From JAOUEA01 sp963790335 (lineage in GTDB: Bacteria > Actinomycetota > UBA4738 > HRBIN12), in contig CAWBOB010000007.1 in the NCBI GenBank assembly GCA_963790335.1, positions 248,001 to 312,000 on the forward strand: a DNA stretch of 64,000 bases, written 5' to 3'. The translations under genes were made by a program, and so were the position numbers. Of the stretch, positions 25,470 through 34,858 are shown one piece after another; within the stretch, counting starts at the first letter, position 1, and each line of letters begins with the position of its first letter. The notes beneath the pieces are model-generated. The model saw nothing but the letters and a program-made list of their open reading frames with translations. It was not told the origin of the DNA and did not search any database.

Positions 25470-26156
25470 CAGCTGCAGTCCGGAAGGTGTGAGATGTGGC
25501 TTCCGTCGCACGAGAGGACGCGATCGTTACCTGCTGCAAGGACTGGTGTCGGAGCCGTCCAGTCAAGATGCCGACGTGATGGAGCAGGAGTTCGCGGCGA
25601 CTCACGCGCAGAGGATGGCCAGATCAGCCTGACAGCGGTCCATGAGCAGCTCGGGGCAGTACGAACGTTGAGCATCAGCGTCATAGGGCCGGAGATCGAG
25701 GAAGTCGAGGGCACGCTGGCGATGTATCGGACATCAAGTTCGAAGAGGCGGGTAGGCTCATCATCGAGCCAGGCAAGAAGGACCTCGCGAGGTTCGGGCA
25801 GTCCACTCCCGCTGCTGACGGAACTCGGCAAGAACTCGCGGAGGACTCCCTGAGCCGTCTTCCCGAGGGAGCCCGGTCGACGTAACGTTCCGGTTCAAGC
25901 CTGACCGCCTGGAGCTTTGAAAACATTCCTGGCTGATCGGTCCGGGTCGACCGAAGCTCGGAGGCGCTCATGGGCTCCTGGAATCGCCCCTCGACGATTG
26001 AGGTCTCGAGGTGTCGGAGCGCGCGCTACCTTTGCCTCCACCCATGCGGGAACATGCAGCCCCACCCGACCGGGTAGCTCTCGGGCCATCCGCATCCTGC
26101 AACGAGCATCCGCCGGTTCGGAGATGCGCTCCACGCCTATCGGTGTCGCCCGTAGC
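25470..26156. other. 687-nt gene-poor region after tRNA-Arg
   Basis: No recognised gene. The segment is less GC-rich than its flanks by eye. A plus-strand stretch at about 25680-25885 reads like decayed coding sequence (IGPEIEEVEGTLA in one frame, then DIKFEEAGRLIIEPGKKDLA in another, ending at a TAA). I cannot assign it to a family. Its position just 3' of a tRNA gene is a usual site for integration and decay of mobile DNA, but I see no integrase or direct repeat of the tRNA end. Confidence 0.4.
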
Positions 26157-26813
26157 ATGGCGGCGATGACCGACCCTCGCGCCATGCAGGCGCCATCCGG
26201 GTTCCACGACGATCGCCGTCTGCGACGCAGCGACCTGCACGACGACCCGGTCGAGCAGTTCCGCCGGTGGCTCGGTGACGCCGAGGCGGCCGGCGTGCCG
26301 CTTCCCAACGCGATGGCACTCGCGACCGCGGACGCGCATGGACGTCCGAGCGTGCGCCACGTGCTGCTGCGCGGCGTCGACGATCGCGGCTTCCAATTCT
26401 TCACGAACCGCGAGAGCCGCAAGGGTCGCGAACTCGCCGAGAACCCGTGGGCCGGGCTCGTCTTCCTGTGGAAGGAGCTCGACCGGCAGGTGCACGTGAC
26501 CGGCAGCGTGAGCCCGCTGGCCGACGACGAGTCCGACGCCTACTTCGCGAGCCGTCCGCGCGAGGCGCAGCTCGGCGCATGGGCCTCGGAACAGAGCGCG
26601 GTGATCCCCGGGTACGAGGTGCTCGAGTCGCGCATGGCCGAGTTCTCGGACCGTTTTCCGACCGAGGTGCCGAGGCCGGAGCATTGGGGTGGGTACCTCG
26701 TGCGCGCAGAGACGATCGAGCTCTGGCAGGGACGTCGCCACCGGTTGCATGACCGCTTCCGCTACTCGGCCGGAACCGACGGGAGCTGGCGCATCGAACG
26801 TCTGGCGCCGTGA
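26157..26813 (+). CDS. pdxH: Pyridoxine/pyridoxamine 5'-phosphate oxidase
   Basis: About 218 aa. An FMN enzyme that oxidises PNP or PMP to pyridoxal phosphate. Conserved segments: DPVEQFRRWLGDAEAAGVPL, substrate/FMN loop RHVLLRGVDDRGFQFFTNR, RQVHVTGSVSPL, and the C-terminal RLHDRFRYSAGTDGSWRIER block. All are complete. The frame is open from 25917, but homology begins near the ATGs at 26157 and 26166, neither with a clear ribosome site. The stop overlaps a GTG of the next frame by 4 nt. Confidence 0.94.
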   Translation: MAAMTDPRAMQAPSGFHDDRRLRRSDLHDDPVEQFRRWLGDAEAAGVPLPNAMALATADAHGRPSVRHVLLRGVDDRGFQFFTNRESRKGRELAENPWAGLVFLWKELDRQVHVTGSVSPLADDESDAYFASRPREAQLGAWASEQSAVIPGYEVLESRMAEFSDRFPTEVPRPEHWGGYLVRAETIELWQGRRHRLHDRFRYSAGTDGSWRIERLAP

Positions 26814-26830
26814 CCACGAGGAGAGAGCAG

Positions 26831-28204
26831 ATGGATCAAGACACCGGGGTGCTGCGCCGCACCGTCGCCGACGACATGGGTCGCACGATCGCCGATCTCG
26901 AACGGCTCGTGCGCATCCCGTCGATCGGCTACCCGGGGTACGACGCGTCGCAGGTGCGAGCGAGCGCCGAGGCGACCGCCGAGATCCTGCAGGCGGCCGG
27001 CGCGGGCGACGCCCGCCTGATCGAGCTCGACGGCGGTCACCCCGCCGTGTACGCGGAGGTGCCCGGACCGCCCGATGCGCCCACCGTGCTCCTCTACGCG
27101 CACCACGACGTGCAGCCCGAGGGCGAGGCACACGATTGGCGGAGCCCGCCGTTCGAGCCCGTCGTGCGAGATGGACGCATGTACGGGCGTGGCGCCGCCG
27201 ACGACAAGAGCGGCATCGTCGTCCATGCGGCCGCGCTGCGAGCGTTGGGGGTGGCCGACGGCGGTCAGCTTCCGGTGACGGTGCGCATCCTGGTCGAGGG
27301 CGAGGAGGAATGCTCGACCGAGCACCTTCCCGAGCTCGTGCAGGGCAACCGCGACATCCTGCGAGCCGACGTCGCGGTGGTGGCCGACGGCGGCAACGAG
27401 CGCACGGGGGTACCAACGATCGGCACCAGCGTGCGGGGCATCACCGACTGCCGCGTGACGGTGCGGGTGCTGCCGATCGCCCAACACAGCGGGGCCTACG
27501 GCGGGCCGATCCCCGACGCGATCACCGCCCTGTGCCGCATGATCGCCACCCTGCACGACGACCGAGGCGACGTGGCGATCGAGGGCCTGCACCGGTTCGA
27601 GTGGACCGGCGCCCCGATGTCCGAAGCGGCGCTCCGCGAGGAGACCCGCGTGCTCGACGGGGTCGAACTGATCGGGTCGGGCGCGATCGCCGACCGCCTC
27701 TATACGAAGCCGGCCGTCGCGGTGCTCGGCTTCGACGCGCCCACTGTCACGGGATCGTCGAACCAGATCGTGCCGGAAGCCTCGGCGCGCGTGTCGCTGC
27801 GCCTGGCGCCCGGAGATGATCCGCTCCACGCTCGAGACATGCTCGCCGGGCACTTGCGTTCGGCCGCGCCCTGGGGGGTGCAGGTCGAGATCGAGGCCGA
27901 CGAAGCAGGCATGGGGTATCTCGTCGACACCTCGACGCCCGCCTACGCGGCCGCGACGGACGCCATGGCGGAGGCGTTCGGGCGCGATGTCGTCGAAGCG
28001 GGCAGCGGCGGCTCGGTGCCCATCGTGCCGATGCTCGCCGAGACGTTCCCCGACATGGCCGTGATCATCGTGGGGGCGGGCGACGAACGGTCGAACTACC
28101 ACTCGCTCGACGAGAGCGTCGACCTCGCCGACCTCGAACGCCTGGTGGTCGCCGAAGCGCTGCTGATCCGCAAGCTGGGCGCCGCTGCTAGGTTGGGTGC
28201 ATGA
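26831..28204 (+). CDS. M20 family metallopeptidase (dipeptidase type)
   Basis: About 457 aa. Zinc ligands are visible: His in LLYAHHDVQPEG, bridging Asp in GRGAADDKSG, general base and ligand Glu pair in VEGEEECSTEH, Asp in VVADGGNERTG, and a final His in SNYHSLDESVDL. A dimerisation lid domain lies between about 200 and 330 (SVRGITDCRVTVR). It resembles the M20 dipeptidase / CNDP-like group that cleaves small peptides. The substrate is unknown. ATG 26831 follows GAGGAGAGAGCAG and is preferred over GTG 26810, which overlaps pdxH. The stop overlaps bpa as ATGA. Confidence 0.9.
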   Translation: MDQDTGVLRRTVADDMGRTIADLERLVRIPSIGYPGYDASQVRASAEATAEILQAAGAGDARLIELDGGHPAVYAEVPGPPDAPTVLLYAHHDVQPEGEAHDWRSPPFEPVVRDGRMYGRGAADDKSGIVVHAAALRALGVADGGQLPVTVRILVEGEEECSTEHLPELVQGNRDILRADVAVVADGGNERTGVPTIGTSVRGITDCRVTVRVLPIAQHSGAYGGPIPDAITALCRMIATLHDDRGDVAIEGLHRFEWTGAPMSEAALREETRVLDGVELIGSGAIADRLYTKPAVAVLGFDAPTVTGSSNQIVPEASARVSLRLAPGDDPLHARDMLAGHLRSAAPWGVQVEIEADEAGMGYLVDTSTPAYAAATDAMAEAFGRDVVEAGSGGSVPIVPMLAETFPDMAVIIVGAGDERSNYHSLDESVDLADLERLVVAEALLIRKLGAAARLGA

Positions 28205-28743
28205 GCGACGACGCGACGCCCCAGCCTCAACCGACTCCCGAGCCGGTCGTCATGGAAGCCGTGCCCGTGGAGACGGAGGGGACGGCCACCTCCCAGGCCT
28301 CACCGCCTCCCTCGAGCGAGACGATCACCGAACCGGCCAAGCTGCTGCGCATCGCCAGCATGGTGCGCGAGCTGCTCGACGAGACCCGGCAGGCATCGAT
28401 CGACGAAGCGGGTCGTACCCGGCTTACCGACGTGTATCACCGGGCGGTCGGCGAGCTGACCGAGGTGCTCTCCCCCGATCTGCAGGAAGAGCTGGGTGGT
28501 CTCGCGCCGCCGCTCCAAGGCGTGCCGAGCGAGTCGGAGATCAGGGTCGCTCAGGCTCAGCTCGTCGGCTGGCTCGAGGGCCTGTTCCACGGCATCCAGG
28601 CCGCGATGTTCGCCCAGCAGGCCGCGGCCCGCCAGCAGTTCGAGGAGCTCAGACGCCGCGGTCTCGTGAGTCAGAACCCGCCCGCGCAGGAGGGCCAAGG
28701 CCAGCCGCCCGACGGCGCTCCGCGCGGCGGCCAGTACCTCTAG
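28201..28743 (+). CDS. bpa: Bacterial proteasome activator (Bpa/PafE family)
   Basis: 180 aa. The core reads EPAKLLRIASMVRELLDETR, then AQAQLVGWLEGLFHGIQAAM and FAQQAAARQQFEELRRRG. These match the four-helix Bpa ring protein of mycobacteria. The C terminus is GGQYL, the GQYL motif that docks into the 20S proteasome and opens its gate without ATP. The N-terminal 45 residues are Pro/Glu/Thr-rich and disordered. This implies that the organism encodes a 20S core particle elsewhere. Translation is coupled to the M20 peptidase by an ATGA overlap, so a shared peptide-turnover role is plausible. Confidence 0.92.
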   Translation: MSDDATPQPQPTPEPVVMEAVPVETEGTATSQASPPPSSETITEPAKLLRIASMVRELLDETRQASIDEAGRTRLTDVYHRAVGELTEVLSPDLQEELGGLAPPLQGVPSESEIRVAQAQLVGWLEGLFHGIQAAMFAQQAAARQQFEELRRRGLVSQNPPAQEGQGQPPDGAPRGGQYL

Positions 28744-28749
28744 CGCCGC

Positions 28750-29609
28750 TCACGCAGCCGGCATCGATCGAGGGCCGGTTGCTCCCGGATCGCTCCTCCC
28801 GCCTGACGCCACATCATCCGACCTGCGCGCGAGCAGCTGCGCGAGCAACACCGGCACGATCGTCACCGTGACGGCGATGATCGCAACCACGTTGGTAACG
28901 GGACGGTTCCGCGGCCTGAAGAGCACCTGGAAGATCCAGATCGGCAAGGTCGGATCGCTTCCTCGGGTGAAGGTCGTGACGATGATCTCGTCGAACGAGA
29001 GGGCGAAGGCGAGCACGCCCCCGGCGAGGAGTGCGGTCGCCAGATTGGGGAGCGTCACGTACCGGAAGGTCTGCCAGCCGGACGCGCCGAGGTCCGCCGA
29101 GGCTTCGACGATGTTCGGTGACATCCGGCGCAGCCGAGCCACCACGTTGTTGTAGACGATCACGATGCAGAACGTCGTATGCCCGATCACGATCGTCCAG
29201 AAGCTCGAGCGACACATCGAAGATGCCGGTGAGCGTCGACTTCAGCGCGATGCCCGGTCACGATGCCCGGCAACGCGATCGGGAGCACGATGATGAACCC
29301 AGTGCTTCACGACCGAAGAATCGGCGATCGATGGACGGCACCGGCGAGCAGGCTTCCGAGCATGATCGCCACGAGCGGCGCTCGATCGAGGCGACGAGCA
29401 GCGAAGGCGGAAGGCCTCCCACATGTCTTCGCGCCGAACGCGACGCTGAACCATTCCAGCGTGAACCCGGGCGGGGGGAACGTGAACGACGACGACTGCG
29501 TCGTGAATGCGTACAGCACGATGATCGCCAGCGGGAAGTAGAGGAACGCGATCACGATCGCGGAAGCGACCTTCAGGCCGATGCCCGCTCCCGTGCGCTC
29601 GCGGGTCAT
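28750..29609 (-). pseudogene. potC: Spermidine/putrescine-type ABC permease PotC, broken by several frameshifts
   Basis: The N terminus (GLKVASAIVIAFLYFPLAII, then FTLEWFSVAFG) and the C-terminal half (IVEASADLGASGWQTFRYV, LAFALSFDEIIVTTF) belong to one binding-protein-dependent permease with its EAA loop. Between 29460 and 29220 the sense moves between frames at least three times (EDMWEAFRL, LVAIMLGSLLAGAVH, TIVIGHTTFCIVIVY each in a different frame). Family segments appear in order with little missing, so dense indel error is likely, but decay cannot be excluded. ATG 29609 overlaps the potB stop as TGATG. It ends 6 nt from the convergent bpa stop. Confidence 0.8.
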
Positions 29610-30564
29610 CACGCAGCCCTCATAAGGACTCGAACGCTCCCGCCCGCTTCGCGACCGCGCAGGTAGATCATCATGATCGCCATCGCGACGAACGTGAATG
29701 CCGCAGCGAGCGGCGTGTTCCCGACCACGCCGATCTGCGTGAACGACCTGTTGGCCGAGGTAGAACTCGGAGCTTCCGAACATCGTCGGCAGGATGAAGT
29801 CGCCGAGCGTGAGCGAGAACGTGAAGATCGAACCGGCGATCAGCCGGGTTTCGCGAGCGGCAGGACGATGCGGCGGAACGTGAGCACGCGGCTCGCGCAC
29901 CGAGATCGCTCGACGCCTCGAGGAACGATCCGGGCACTCGCTCGAGCGCTGCCTCGACCGGCAGGATCATGAACGGAAGCCACAGGTAGGTGTAGACGAT
30001 GAAGAGGCTGAACTTCGAGGCGATCAAGTCGAGCCCCGACGACCGGCACGGTGTACGAGGACGAAGTCGAGACTTGCCGTCGAGCCCCACTCTCTCGAGC
30101 GCCCAGTAGAGCACCCCTTCGCGCGGCGAAGATCTGGCGCCACGCGAGTGCCCGAACGAGGTAGCTCGACCACAGGGGCATCAGCACCGCCAGGTAGAGC
30201 GCGAACCGGGCGCGGCGCGTCGCGTAACGCGCCATGAAGTAGGCGAGCGGGAACGCAAGGACCGCGCACGCGATCGTGACCGCCGCGGCCATGAAGAACG
30301 TCCGCAGCACGATGTCGCGGTTGTACGGCTCGAGCAGGTCTCGGTAGGTGCTGAGGGTGAGGGTCCGGTCGATCAGGCCGGTGAACTCCTCCAGGCTCCA
30401 GAAGCTGTTGACGAGCAGCCCGCGATCGAACCGAGATAGAGCACGACCAGCCACAGCAGGGCGGGCAGCAGGAGCAGGAGCAGCCTGCTCCAGGGGTGAC
30501 GATAGAAGACCCTCGAGACCGACGCGCCGAGACCGGCGCGCCGGTCGCGGTCGGTCAGCGCCAC
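29609..30564 (-). pseudogene. potB: Spermidine/putrescine-type ABC permease PotB, broken by several frameshifts
   Basis: The start GTG 30564 follows AGAGGAG with 6 nt spacing and opens RHPWSRLLLLLLPALLWLVV. Later segments lie in other frames but in correct order: STYRDLLEPYNRDIVLRTFF and FMARYATRRARFALYLAVLM, IASKFSLFIVYTYLWLPFM with the EAA loop SFLEASSDLGA, IVLPLAKPG, and AGSIFTFSLTLGDFILPTMF. The end reads REAGGSVRVLMRAA and stops at 29609, overlapping potC by one base. At least four indels are needed to restore it. It should span the membrane six times and pair with PotC. Confidence 0.8.
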
Positions 30565-30588
30565 GCCGAACTCCTCTCCACAACGACG

Positions 30589-30618
30589 AGAGGTGGGGCC
30601 CTCGCGGACCCCACCTCT
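30589..30618 (-). promoter_or_regulatory. Intercistronic stem-loop between potD and potB
   Basis: A perfect 10-bp stem (AGAGGTGGGG / CCCCACCTCT) with a 10-nt loop lies 25 nt after the potD stop and ends 25 nt before the potB start. It is not followed by a T-run. Such hairpins often follow binding-protein genes in ABC operons, where they stabilise the upstream mRNA and lower expression of the permease genes. Confidence 0.6.
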
Positions 30619-30642
30619 GCGCGTCGCTTTCGGGCGAGCGGA

Positions 30643-31891
30643 TCAACGTCCGCCGATCACCGCGACGTAGTTCGTGACCCACTGCTGGTACGGCACGCAG
30701 GTCTCGCCCGAGTCCGGCGCGAAGCAGTCGGACTGCGGGGTCTTCCAGAACTCGATCTGGTCGAAGTTCTCGAATCCGTTCGTCGGCGCACCCATCGGGG
30801 CCGAGCAATTCGTTGCCGTTGCAGGCTTCCGGCACCGACGGCACCGAGCCGAACCACGACGCCAGGTCCCCCTGCACCTTCGGGTCGAGCGAGTGCTCCA
30901 TCCACAGGTAGGCGCAGTTGGGGTTCGGCGCCTCCGAGTGCAGCATCGTCGTGTCGGCCCAACCCGTGGCACCTTCCTTCGGGACGACGGACGAGAACTT
31001 CTTGCCCGCGCCTTCGATGAAGTTGACCTGGAACGGCCAGGACGAGCTCACGACCGCCTCGCCGTTGACGAAGTCGTCCATCTGCACGAACGCGTCGTGC
31101 CAGTACCGGTTGATCAGTGCACGCTGCTGGCGCAGCAGATCCAACGCGGCGTTGAACTGGTCTTCGGTGAGCGCGTACGGATCCTCGATGCCGAGCTCGG
31201 GCTGGGTCGCCTTCAGATACAGGGCAGCATCGGCGATGTAGATCGCACCGTCGTAGGCCTGCACCCGACCCTTGTTCGAGTCGCCGTCGGGAAGGGTCTG
31301 CTCCTCGAACACGACCGACCAGCTGTCGGGCGTCTCACCCTTGAACGCGTCGGTCGCGTACATGAGCACGTTCGAGCCCCATTGGTAGGGCACGCCGTAG
31401 TGCTCGGCAGTGCCGTCGGCGTCGGTATCGACCGTGAACCAGGGCGCATCCTGCAAGCGCTCGTCTACGGTGGAGTAGCTCTCGATCAGGTCGAGGTTCA
31501 CGGGTTGGACCGTGCCGCCCGCCACCAGGCGCAGGCTCGCGTCTCCCGACGCGGTGACGAGGTCGTACTGTCCGGCGCCCTCCTGCATCAGGGCCACCAT
31601 CTCGTCGGACGTGCCGGCGGTGGTCACCTTGACCTCGCAGCCCGTCTCTTCCTCGAACGAGGTGACCCAGTCGTAGTTCTCGTCGGTCGTCCCGTCCTCG
31701 ATGTACCCGGCCCAGGCGATGATGTTCACCTCGCCTTCGCCGTCGCCGACCTCGGTGACCCTGGCGTCGTCCGGATCATCGGAGGTCGTCGCCGTGCCTC
31801 CTCCGTCGCCCGAACCGCCGTCGTCGCCGCACGCGGCGGCCACCAACGAGAGCGCCGCGACGAGAGCCAGCAGGCGCATCCACTTCGTCAT
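30643..31891 (-). CDS. potD: Polyamine-type substrate-binding lipoprotein PotD, one frameshift near the C terminus
   Basis: About 415 aa after repair. Lipoprotein signal MTKWMRLLALVAALSLVAAA ends at a lipobox Cys. The mature protein begins with a Gly/Asp/Thr-rich linker, then VNIIAWAGYIEDG and DWVTSFEEETGCEVKVTTAG, typical of PotD/PotF-like periplasmic proteins. YGVPYQWGSNVLMYATDAF and PLxxP-like segments follow. Near 30800 one extra base moves the sense to GAPTNGFENFDQIEFWKTP, ending at 30643. GGAGGAGG precedes ATG 31891, which overlaps the potA stop as ATGA. Spermidine, putrescine or an opine could be the ligand. Confidence 0.88.
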
Positions 31892-33037
31892 GCATCCTCC
31901 TCCCCGGGGCCAGCCGACCCCGTCCCTCCCTCGATCGGCGCCCCACCGGGTCCGACCGCAGGTTCCATATCTCGGGTGTGCTGTTGCTGCCAGGTGAGGC
32001 GCACGCGCCGACCCTGCACCTGCAAGCGCCTCCATCGAGGATGTCCGCAGGTTCTGCTGCATGACGACCAGCTCGCCGCCGTCGTCGAGCGCGACCACGT
32101 AGCGCGTGGCGGCACCCAGGTATACGACCTTCGAGACCACTCCGGTTGCCGTGCATTCGCCATCCGCCACCGCCGAATCCACGTCGAGCGCCAGGTGGAT
32201 CTTCTCCGGGCGGACGGAGACCGGCCGTCGGGGAACCGACGATCGCCGGGGCCGCGTCGCCGGTCGAGCAGGTTGGAGACGCCGACGAAACCCGGCGACG
32301 AAGCCGGTGGAGCGGCCGCTCGTAGACATCGGCGGGCGTGCCGACCTGTTCGACCCGCCCGTGGTTGAAGACCGCAAGCCGGTCGCTCATCGTGAGCGCT
32401 TCCTCTTGGTCGTGCGTGACGTAGATGAACGTGAGGCCCACCGCCTGCTGGATCTCCTTGAGCTCGACCTGCATCGCCTGGCGGAGCTTCAGGTCGAGCG
32501 CCCCGAGCGGCTCATCGAGCAGCAGCACGCTCGGCCGCATGATCAACGCCCTCGCGAGCGCAACACGTTGGCGCTGCCCGCCGGAGAGCTGGCCGGGCTT
32601 GCGATTCGGCGAATCCGGTGAGCCGAACCATCTCGAGCGCTTCGTTCGCTCGTGCGATGCGCTCGGCCTTCGCGACCTTGCGGACCATGAGTCCGTACGC
32701 CACGTTGTCCAGCACGGTCATGTGCGGGAACAGGGCGTAGTCCTGGAACACCGTGTTCACGTCGCGCTCGTACGGCGGCAGGTCGCCGACGTCGATCCCA
32801 CCGAGCAGGACGCGCCCGCTCGGTCGGGCGCTCGAAGCCGGCGATCATGCGCAGACACGTGGTCTTGCCCGAGCCCGAGGGACCGAGCATCGAGAAGAAC
32901 TCGCCCTGGCGGACCTCGAGGTCGACACCGTCGACCGCGACGACGTCGCCGAATCGCTTCACGACGCCTTCGAGGCTGACCGCGACGCGCGGATCGCCCG
33001 ACTCGACGGCGCGATCGGCCACGGCAACGTCGCTCAC
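31888..33037 (-). pseudogene. potA: Polyamine-type ABC transporter ATPase PotA, broken by several frameshifts
   Basis: Segments in order but in changing frames: Walker A SMLGPSGSGKTTCLRMIAGF, Q-loop NTVFQDYALFPHMTVLDNVA, Walker B PSVLLLDEPLGALDLKLRQA, H-loop YVTHDQEEALTMSDRL, and the C-terminal TOBE region VSVRPEKIHLALDVDSAVAD. The LSGGQ signature itself falls at a break near 32590. At least four indels are required. GTG 33037 behind a G-rich site is the probable start. The stop at 31888 overlaps potD. It is first in the operon potA-D-B-C. Confidence 0.8.
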
Positions 33038-34139
33038 CTGCACCCCCCTGCCCACGAGACCCCCAAAGGACCCGCACATCTTGACCGGGGAACCCCGACC
33101 CCGCAACACAGCGAGGGGCCGGGCTTAGCGCCGGGCCGAACCGCGCTCGCTCGCTCCGCGAGACCAGACGTGAGCTCGCCCACCACGCCGGGACCCTCGT
33201 AGATCAGCGCCGTGTACACCTGCACCGTCGTGGCACCGGCGTCGAGGCAGGTCGCGACGTCGCTCCCGGTGAAGACGCCGCCGCATGCGTTGACCGCGAT
33301 ACGCGTCGCCGGCGGCGGCACGCACCTCGGCCACGATGCGCGGCGTGTGCGGCCAGAGCGCCCGTCCCGACAGCCCTCCGCGCCCGGCCGCCAGCCGGTG
33401 ATCGGCAACCGCTCGGGTGTTCGAGCAGGTGAGGCCGTCGGCGCCCGCGTCGGCAGCGATGCCGGCGAGGGCCGTCACCGCCTCGCGTTCGATGCCGGTC
33501 ACGAAGGGCGGGAGCTTCACGAACAGGGGCTTGGGCGAGCGTTCCCGAAACGCGGAGACGACCACGCGCAGGTGTGTCCTCGTCGTCGCGGTCTCGTCCC
33601 CAGGAGACGTTGGGACAGCTCGCATTCACCTCGACGCCGTCGACGAGCGGCTCGAGCAGCTCGAAGGAGGAGATCGCGTCATCGATCGCCTCGTCGGCGA
33701 TGCTGACGAATCGCGGTGCCGGGCCTCGTGCACGATCGCGAAGCGTCGCGGCGACGGCCTCGGCCCCGGGATTGGGAAGCCCCATCGCGTTCACCATCGA
33801 GTGCTGACGAGGCGACCGGGCGATGCGCGGCGAGGCGTTGCCCGCCCGGGCCGCGCGGGTGACGGTTCCCCCGACCACGTAGCCGAACCCCAGCGCCCCC
33901 AGGGTCTCGAGGCGCCGGCACGCCTTGTCGAAGCCGGCGGCGAGCCCGATCGGGTTGCGCAGACGAAGACCCGCCAGGTCGGTCTCGAGCGAGGCATCGG
34001 TACGTGTGCCGCCGAGGCGCGTCCACGGTGCCGGCAGGGCCAGCAGCGACATCGCCACCCGGTGCGCCGCCTCGGGGGGCATCGCGAAGAAGAGCGGACG
34101 ACCGATCGCCGGGAACCACCGCACGCGCCGAGTCGCCAT
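33034..34139 (-). pseudogene. pyrD: Dihydroorotate dehydrogenase (quinone, class 2), two or more frameshifts
   Basis: Oxidises dihydroorotate to orotate with electrons to quinone. The N-terminal membrane helix segment RPLFFAMPPEAAHRVAMSLL marks class 2. PIGLAAGFDKACRRLETLGA, SMVNAMGLPNPG and GVEVNASCPNVS lie in the first frame. After about 33570, KPLFVKLPPFVTGIE and GLTCSNTRAV lie in a second, and after about 33310 NACGGVFTGSDVATCLDAGA and VQVYTALIYEGPGV in a third. Each shift fits one extra base. Homology ends near 33150, but the in-frame stop is at 33034, overlapping potA. The true end may be earlier. It is divergent from pyrE. Confidence 0.85.
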
Positions 34140-34157
34140 CGCGCCCATCATGCCATC

Positions 34158-34711
34158 ATGCCGGGCGTGTCCAACCCGTCGGAGACCGATCCCAGCGGGT
34201 CGTCTGACCTGGTCGCTCGCCTCGTCGAAGCGTCGGAGCTGCACGGTGACTTCGAGCTCTCGTCGGGCCGGCGCTCGACCGTGTACTTCGACAAGTTCCT
34301 GTTCCTCACGCGGCCCGATCTGCTGCGTGAGCTCGCCGAGGCCGTCGCCGATCTCCTGCCGCGCGAGGTCGATCACCTCGCCGCTCCGGAGGGCGCCGCG
34401 ACCCTGCTCGTCGCCGCCGTGTCCCTGCAGACGGGCCTTCCCGTTGCGGTCGTGCGCAAGGAAGCCGAAGGCCTACGGCACGAGGTCGCAGATCGAGGGC
34501 CACGCGCCGAACGGGCGCGCGCGTCTGCCTGATCGAGGATGTGAGCACGACGGGCCAGCAGGTGCAGCGGGCCGCCGAGGTGCTCACCGATGCGGGGGTG
34601 ACGATCGAGCGCATCGTGCTCGCCATCGACCGCGGAGGTGCCGAGCACCTCCGCGGATCGGGTTACGACGTGGAAGCGGTCGCGGTGCTCAGGCCGCCCG
34701 AAGCGACCTGA
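34158..34711 (+). CDS. pyrE: Orotate phosphoribosyltransferase, two frameshifts
   Basis: About 183 aa after repair. Joins orotate and PRPP to make OMP. The N-terminal part reads GDFELSSGRRSTVYFDKFLF and VVRKEAK. One extra G near 34470 and one extra base in a GC run near 34515 then move the sense through AYGTRSQIEGHAP to the PRPP loop VCLIEDVSTTGQQVQRAAEV. The ending VEAVAVLRPPEAT stops at 34711. The open length of 554 nt is exactly 2 nt over a multiple of three, which agrees with two insertions. Start codons of pyrE and pyrD stand 18 nt apart, divergent. Confidence 0.87.
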
Positions 34712-34714
34712 GGA

Positions 34715-34774
34715 TCAGAAGATCCACACGAGCACGGCGATCAAGCCGATCAACGCCAAGATGCCGAAGATCAT
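34715..34774 (-). CDS. 19-residue hydrophobic membrane peptide
   Basis: MIFGILALIGLIAVLVWIF is entirely hydrophobic and would form one short membrane helix. GAGGGGAG stands 5 nt before ATG 34774, one of the best ribosome sites in the window. The stop at 34715 lies 3 nt from the convergent pyrE stop, and ctaG ends its own upstream region 85 nt away, so it has its own leader. No known family is recognised. Very small hydrophobic proteins of this kind are easily missed. Expression is unproven. Confidence 0.5.
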   Translation of the reverse strand: MIFGILALIGLIAVLVWIF

Positions 34775-34858
34775 GGTCACTCCCCTCCTCGCCCTGGTCG
34801 GGTTCCAGGAGCGCCATACCCACCGAAGCCTCCCGTTACGCCATGCAGCGCGCGCCGT

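Noticed and set aside
25394..25480. Peptide PVAQGIERRPPEPEAQVRIL encoded across the tRNA gene
   Set aside because: This is the well-known false translation of a tRNA-Arg gene, not a protein.
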